In this document: piece by piece, positions 60,635 through 64,000 of the stretch
How the letters are laid out: every line of letters starts with the position of its first letter
How positions within the stretch are numbered: the first letter of the stretch is position 1
DNA from: Bacillus sp. V3B
Lineage (GTDB): Bacteria > Bacillota > Bacilli > Bacillales > Cytobacillaceae
DNA length: 64,000 nucleotides
Direction: 5' to 3'
Assembly (NCBI RefSeq): GCF_024494465.1
Contig: NZ_JAETXM010000001.1
Span: 620,001-684,000, forward strand
Translations under genes and position numbers: made by a program
Notes under the pieces: generated by a model
Seen by the model: only the letters and a program-made list of their open reading frames with translations
Database searches by the model: none
What the model was told of the DNA's origin: nothing

Positions 60635-63309
60635 AGTACCACGAGATGAATAAGAAAGAGGTAGAGGAAGCCTTAAATACAGACCTCTCGTCAGGATTAA
60701 CGAGTGCAGATGTTAAAAAACGAATGAAGCAATACGGAAATAATGAATTAGATGAAGGAGAAAAGCAGTCTGCCTTACTTTTATTTTTCAGCCAATTTAA
60801 AGATTTTATGGTGCTCGTGTTATTAGCGGCTACACTTGTTTCAGGTTTTTTAGGTGAATACATCGATGCTATTGCGATTATTGCTATTGTCGTTGTTAAT
60901 GCCTGTCTTGGTTTTTATCAAGAGAGAAGAGCAGAAAAATCCCTTCAAGCGTTGAAAGAGTTATCCGCCCCACAAGTTTATGTGTTACGGAATGGTCAGT
61001 GGATTAAAATTGCTTCGAAGGAAATTGTACCTGGTGATGTGTTAAAGTTCTCAAGCGGTGACCGGATTGGTGCTGATATAAGACTAATAGATGTTAAAAG
61101 CCTTGAAATAGAAGAATCAGCGTTAACGGGTGAGTCTCTTCCAGTATTAAAATCGACTGATTCACTCGCTAGAGAAAACCTTGGGATCGGTGACATGGAA
61201 AATATGGCTTTCATGGGTACAATGGTCACAAGAGGTACGGGAATGGGTGTTGTTGTTGGTACAGGCATGAAAACAGCGATGGGGCAAATTGCTGATTTGC
61301 TGCAAAGTGCTGAAACGATGACAACCCCGTTACAAAGAAGGTTAGAACAACTTGGTAAAATTCTGATAGTGGTAGCCCTCTTGTTAACGGCCCTTGTTGT
61401 CGCGGTTGGCGTGTTACAAGGACATGATTTGTATACGATGTTTTTAGCGGGTGTTTCGCTTGCAGTTGCTGCCATTCCAGAAGGATTACCAGCAATCGTA
61501 ACAGTAGCTCTTTCCCTTGGTGTCCAGCGGATGATTAAGCAAAAGGCTATTGTAAGGAAGTTGCCTGCCGTTGAAACCCTTGGTTGTGCTTCAGTTATTT
61601 GTTCCGATAAAACAGGAACGATGACACAGAATGAAATGACCGTTACCCATCTATGGAGTGCTGGACAAACATGGACAGTGGATGGCGTAGGCTATGAGCC
61701 AAAGGGGTCTTTTTTCAAAGGAGAACAAAGAATTGATTTAGCTCATGAAAAGGTACTCCAGCAAATGCTTATGTTTGGCATGCTATGCAATCATGCTGAA
61801 TTGATTCAAAAGAAAAAGGAATATGCTGTTGACGGAGATCCGACAGAAGGGGCACTTCTTGTGGCAGCTATGAAAGCGGGTTATAATCGTGAACAGTTGT
61901 TAAAGGAATTTAATATTATTCAAGAATTTCCATTTGATTCAACAAGAAAAATGATGAGTATTATTATAAAAGATCCGAATGGAAGACAGTTTGTTGTCAC
62001 GAAAGGGGCACCAGATGTTCTTATTGGTAAGAGCGAAGCGATTCTTTGGGATGGCAAGAAGCAATTATTATCTTCAGAATCAAAGAATACAGTTCAAACA
62101 GCTATCAATGACTTAGCCTCCCAAGCACTAAGAACAATTGCCATCGGATTTAAAGAAGTGTCTCCTCAAACACTGGTCCTTGATGAAAAAGAGGCAGAAA
62201 AGGATTTAACATTTATCGGTTTGCTAGGAATAATTGATCCACCACGTCCAGAAGTGAAACTGGCTGTGAAGGAATGTAAGGATGCTGGAATTAAAACCGT
62301 TATGATAACCGGCGACCATGTGATTACTGCAAAAGCCATTGCTAAACAGCTGGGTATTTTATCTAATCGATCAAAAGTATTGGATGGACCGGCACTTTCT
62401 AAAATGTCAGTAGAAGAACTTGAAGATGTAGTTGAAGAGGTATCCGTCTTTGCCCGGGTGTCTCCAGAACACAAATTAAAAATTGTAAAAGCTCTGCAAA
62501 ATAGAGGTCATATTGTGGCAATGACGGGTGACGGCGTTAATGACGCGCCTGCTATTAAAGCAGCGGACATTGGAATTGCCATGGGAATTACGGGAACAGA
62601 TGTGGCAAAAGAGGCTTCTGCACTTGTTTTGCTAGATGATAATTTTGCAACCATTAAATCGGCCATTAAGGAAGGTCGAAATATATATGAAAATATTCGA
62701 AAGTTTATTCGTTATTTATTAGCTTCTAATGTTGGCGAAATTTTAGTTATGTTATTTGCTATGATTTTAGCCTTGCCTTTACCACTCGTTCCTATCCAAA
62801 TCCTTTGGGTGAATTTAGTAACGGATGGACTTCCAGCGATGGCACTTGGATTAGATCAGCCAGAAGGAGATGTTATGAAACGGAAGCCCCGGAGTCCGAA
62901 AGAAGGAGTATTTGCTAGAGGATTAGGTTGGAAAGTAATTTCTAGAGGCTTTTTAATTGGACTTGTTACATTGTTTGCCTTTATTTTGGCCTATAAAGAT
63001 AATCCTGATCAGCTCGAATATGCTCAAACGGTGGCTTTTGCTACATTGGTTTTGGCACAGTTAATCCATGTATTTGATTGTAGGAGTGAAAAATCTATTC
63101 TTTCTCGTAATCCGTTTGGAAATAAATATTTAGTTTGGGCTGTAATCTCATCTTTACTTATGGTTCTTGTAGTGATCTATTATCCACCGTTACAACCAAT
63201 TTTCCATACTGTCCCAATCTTACCTTCTGATTGGTGGATCATTACAGGTCTTGCAGCCATTCCAACTTTTTTACTTGCAGGCTCATTTTTACTAAGAAAA
63301 ACAAAATGA
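60631..63309 (+). CDS. yloB: P-type Ca2+-transporting ATPase (SERCA-like) YloB
   Basis: 892 residues, type IIA cation ATPase. Phosphorylation motif DKTGT at 326-330, TGES near residue 170, the membrane Ca-site segment VAAIPEGLPAIV, KGAPDVL nucleotide site, MTGDGVNDAPAIK hinge and TM6 NLVTDGLPAMALGLD. Ten membrane segments. It moves Ca2+ out of the cytoplasm; B. subtilis YloB is a forespore-expressed Ca2+ ATPase. The start MKYHEM agrees with the homologue. Confidence 0.95.
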   Translation: MKYHEMNKKEVEEALNTDLSSGLTSADVKKRMKQYGNNELDEGEKQSALLLFFSQFKDFMVLVLLAATLVSGFLGEYIDAIAIIAIVVVNACLGFYQERRAEKSLQALKELSAPQVYVLRNGQWIKIASKEIVPGDVLKFSSGDRIGADIRLIDVKSLEIEESALTGESLPVLKSTDSLARENLGIGDMENMAFMGTMVTRGTGMGVVVGTGMKTAMGQIADLLQSAETMTTPLQRRLEQLGKILIVVALLLTALVVAVGVLQGHDLYTMFLAGVSLAVAAIPEGLPAIVTVALSLGVQRMIKQKAIVRKLPAVETLGCASVICSDKTGTMTQNEMTVTHLWSAGQTWTVDGVGYEPKGSFFKGEQRIDLAHEKVLQQMLMFGMLCNHAELIQKKKEYAVDGDPTEGALLVAAMKAGYNREQLLKEFNIIQEFPFDSTRKMMSIIIKDPNGRQFVVTKGAPDVLIGKSEAILWDGKKQLLSSESKNTVQTAINDLASQALRTIAIGFKEVSPQTLVLDEKEAEKDLTFIGLLGIIDPPRPEVKLAVKECKDAGIKTVMITGDHVITAKAIAKQLGILSNRSKVLDGPALSKMSVEELEDVVEEVSVFARVSPEHKLKIVKALQNRGHIVAMTGDGVNDAPAIKAADIGIAMGITGTDVAKEASALVLLDDNFATIKSAIKEGRNIYENIRKFIRYLLASNVGEILVMLFAMILALPLPLVPIQILWVNLVTDGLPAMALGLDQPEGDVMKRKPRSPKEGVFARGLGWKVISRGFLIGLVTLFAFILAYKDNPDQLEYAQTVAFATLVLAQLIHVFDCRSEKSILSRNPFGNKYLVWAVISSLLMVLVVIYYPPLQPIFHTVPILPSDWWIITGLAAIPTFLLAGSFLLRKTK

Positions 63310-63504
63310 AATATGTTATAATTTCTAAGGTAGTAGGGATATACTCTATTACCTTTTCTTTTACCTTTTCTTTGTTTGAGTTAGCGATCTCACTTTTCTA
63401 GAAATAAGAATACAAATAATAAAACATCATACTACTGAGCGAGTATAGATCATCATGTCTCCTGTACGGTAGTAATAGGCAGGAGTAGAATGGATGTGGT
63501 ATAA

Positions 63505-64000
63505 ATGGTTACAAGTATGACAGGGTTTGGAAGGAGTAAAAAGGGGACTGACTCTTTTTTAGTTTCTGTGGAAGTGAAAACGGTTAACCACCGCTTTTCA
63601 GAATTTTATATTCGAATGCCCCGCCAATTTAATCCAATAGAAGATAAGATTAAAAAGAAACTGAGTTCATCTATACATAGAGGAAGAATTGAAGTTTATG
63701 TAACTGTTGAAGGCGAAGGAATGGTTCAGCGCAAAGTGTCAGTTGATTGGGATTTACTTGATCATTATGTTAAGTCAATTGAAAAGATACAACAAAAGTA
63801 CGTTCTTGAACATGGGTTATCACTGCAAGATTTATTAAGTAGCGAAGATATCATTCACATAGAAGAAGATGAGACAAGTAATGAAGGTCTTGAGCGAATT
63901 ATTCTTGAAGCTGTTGAGGAAGCCACACTTTCAGTCAAACAAATGCGTGAAATGGAAGGGTATGCTCTCGGAAAGGATGTGAGCTCTCGTCTACAAAGAT
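63505..64000 (+). CDS. yloC: YicC/YloC family endoribonuclease, N-terminal part (3' truncated by window)
   Basis: Begins ATG at 63505 with VTSMTGFGRS, followed by VEVKTVNHRFSEFYIRMPRQF and GRIEVYVTVE, the YicC family N-terminal domain; the frame stays open to the window end (165 residues seen). E. coli YicC is an RNase acting on small RNAs. The 195-bp leader has an extended -10 TGTTATAAT at 63314-63322 without a good -35. In B. subtilis remA (ylzA) and gmk follow. Confidence 0.93.
   Translation, partial: MVTSMTGFGRSKKGTDSFLVSVEVKTVNHRFSEFYIRMPRQFNPIEDKIKKKLSSSIHRGRIEVYVTVEGEGMVQRKVSVDWDLLDHYVKSIEKIQQKYVLEHGLSLQDLLSSEDIIHIEEDETSNEGLERIILEAVEEATLSVKQMREMEGYALGKDVSSRLQR

Overview
This 64 kb window is a stretch of core chromosome from an endospore-forming member of the Bacillaceae. 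The gene order from ylbJ to yloC follows the Bacillus subtilis ylb-yll-mur-fts-spoIIG-ylm-pyr-ylo region almost gene for gene. The DNA is AT-rich, Shine-Dalgarno sites are strong, and TTG or GTG starts are common. Sporulation genes (ylbJ, gerR, spoVD, spoVE, spoIIGA, sigE, sigG, ylyA) identify a spore former. The species cannot be fixed from the sequence alone. Family assignments come from recognised motifs and remembered homologues; no database search was run.

Layout. 1-2.0 kb: the end of a YpjP-like gene, then terD and a terC-family gene, which are not the neighbours of ylbJ in B. subtilis. 2.0-9.1 kb: ylbJ, ylbK, ylbL, tmcAL, yceD/ylbN, rpmF, gerR and ylbP. 9.2-14.4 kb: a biotin-carrier/carboxyltransferase pair behind a catabolite-repression (cre) site, a ketopantoate reductase, a DUF3397-type membrane protein and bshC. 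14.4-34.6 kb: the division and cell wall cluster (mraZ, rsmH, ftsL, pbpB, spoVD, murE, a MurF-like fragment, mraY, murD, spoVE, murG, murB, divIB, ylxW, ylxX, sbp, ftsA, ftsZ). 34.8-37.6 kb: spoIIGA-sigE-sigG with recognisable sporulation promoters. 37.7-45.0 kb: ylmC-D-E-sepF-ylmG-ylmH-divIVA, then ileS behind an isoleucine T-box. 45.1-58.7 kb: ylyA, lspA, ylyB and the pyrimidine operon pyrR-P-B-C-AA-AB-K-D-F-E with two PyrR attenuators. 58.7-64 kb: rqcH on the minus strand, a P-type cation ATPase (yloB) and the start of yloC.

How the genes work together. MurE, MurD, MraY, MurG and MurB make and export the peptidoglycan precursor. PBP2B/FtsL/DivIB and FtsA/FtsZ/SepF/DivIVA build the vegetative septum, and SpoVD/SpoVE do the matching job for the spore cortex. 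SpoIIGA processes pro-sigma-E in the mother cell, and sigma-G takes over in the forespore. The pyr operon makes UMP from bicarbonate and glutamine and is switched off by PyrR when uridine nucleotides are plentiful. YlmH and RqcH both act in rescue of stalled 50S subunits.

I see no phage, transposon, CRISPR array, rRNA, tRNA or defence system, and no clearly new multi-gene system. The unusual items are smaller: a MurF N-terminal domain standing alone between murE and mraY; a perfect 40-bp palindrome inside ylmD; a family of CTCGAG-containing interspersed repeats; a three-codon leader ORF coupled to yloB; paired palindromes before mraZ; and a pyr operon lacking the third attenuator.
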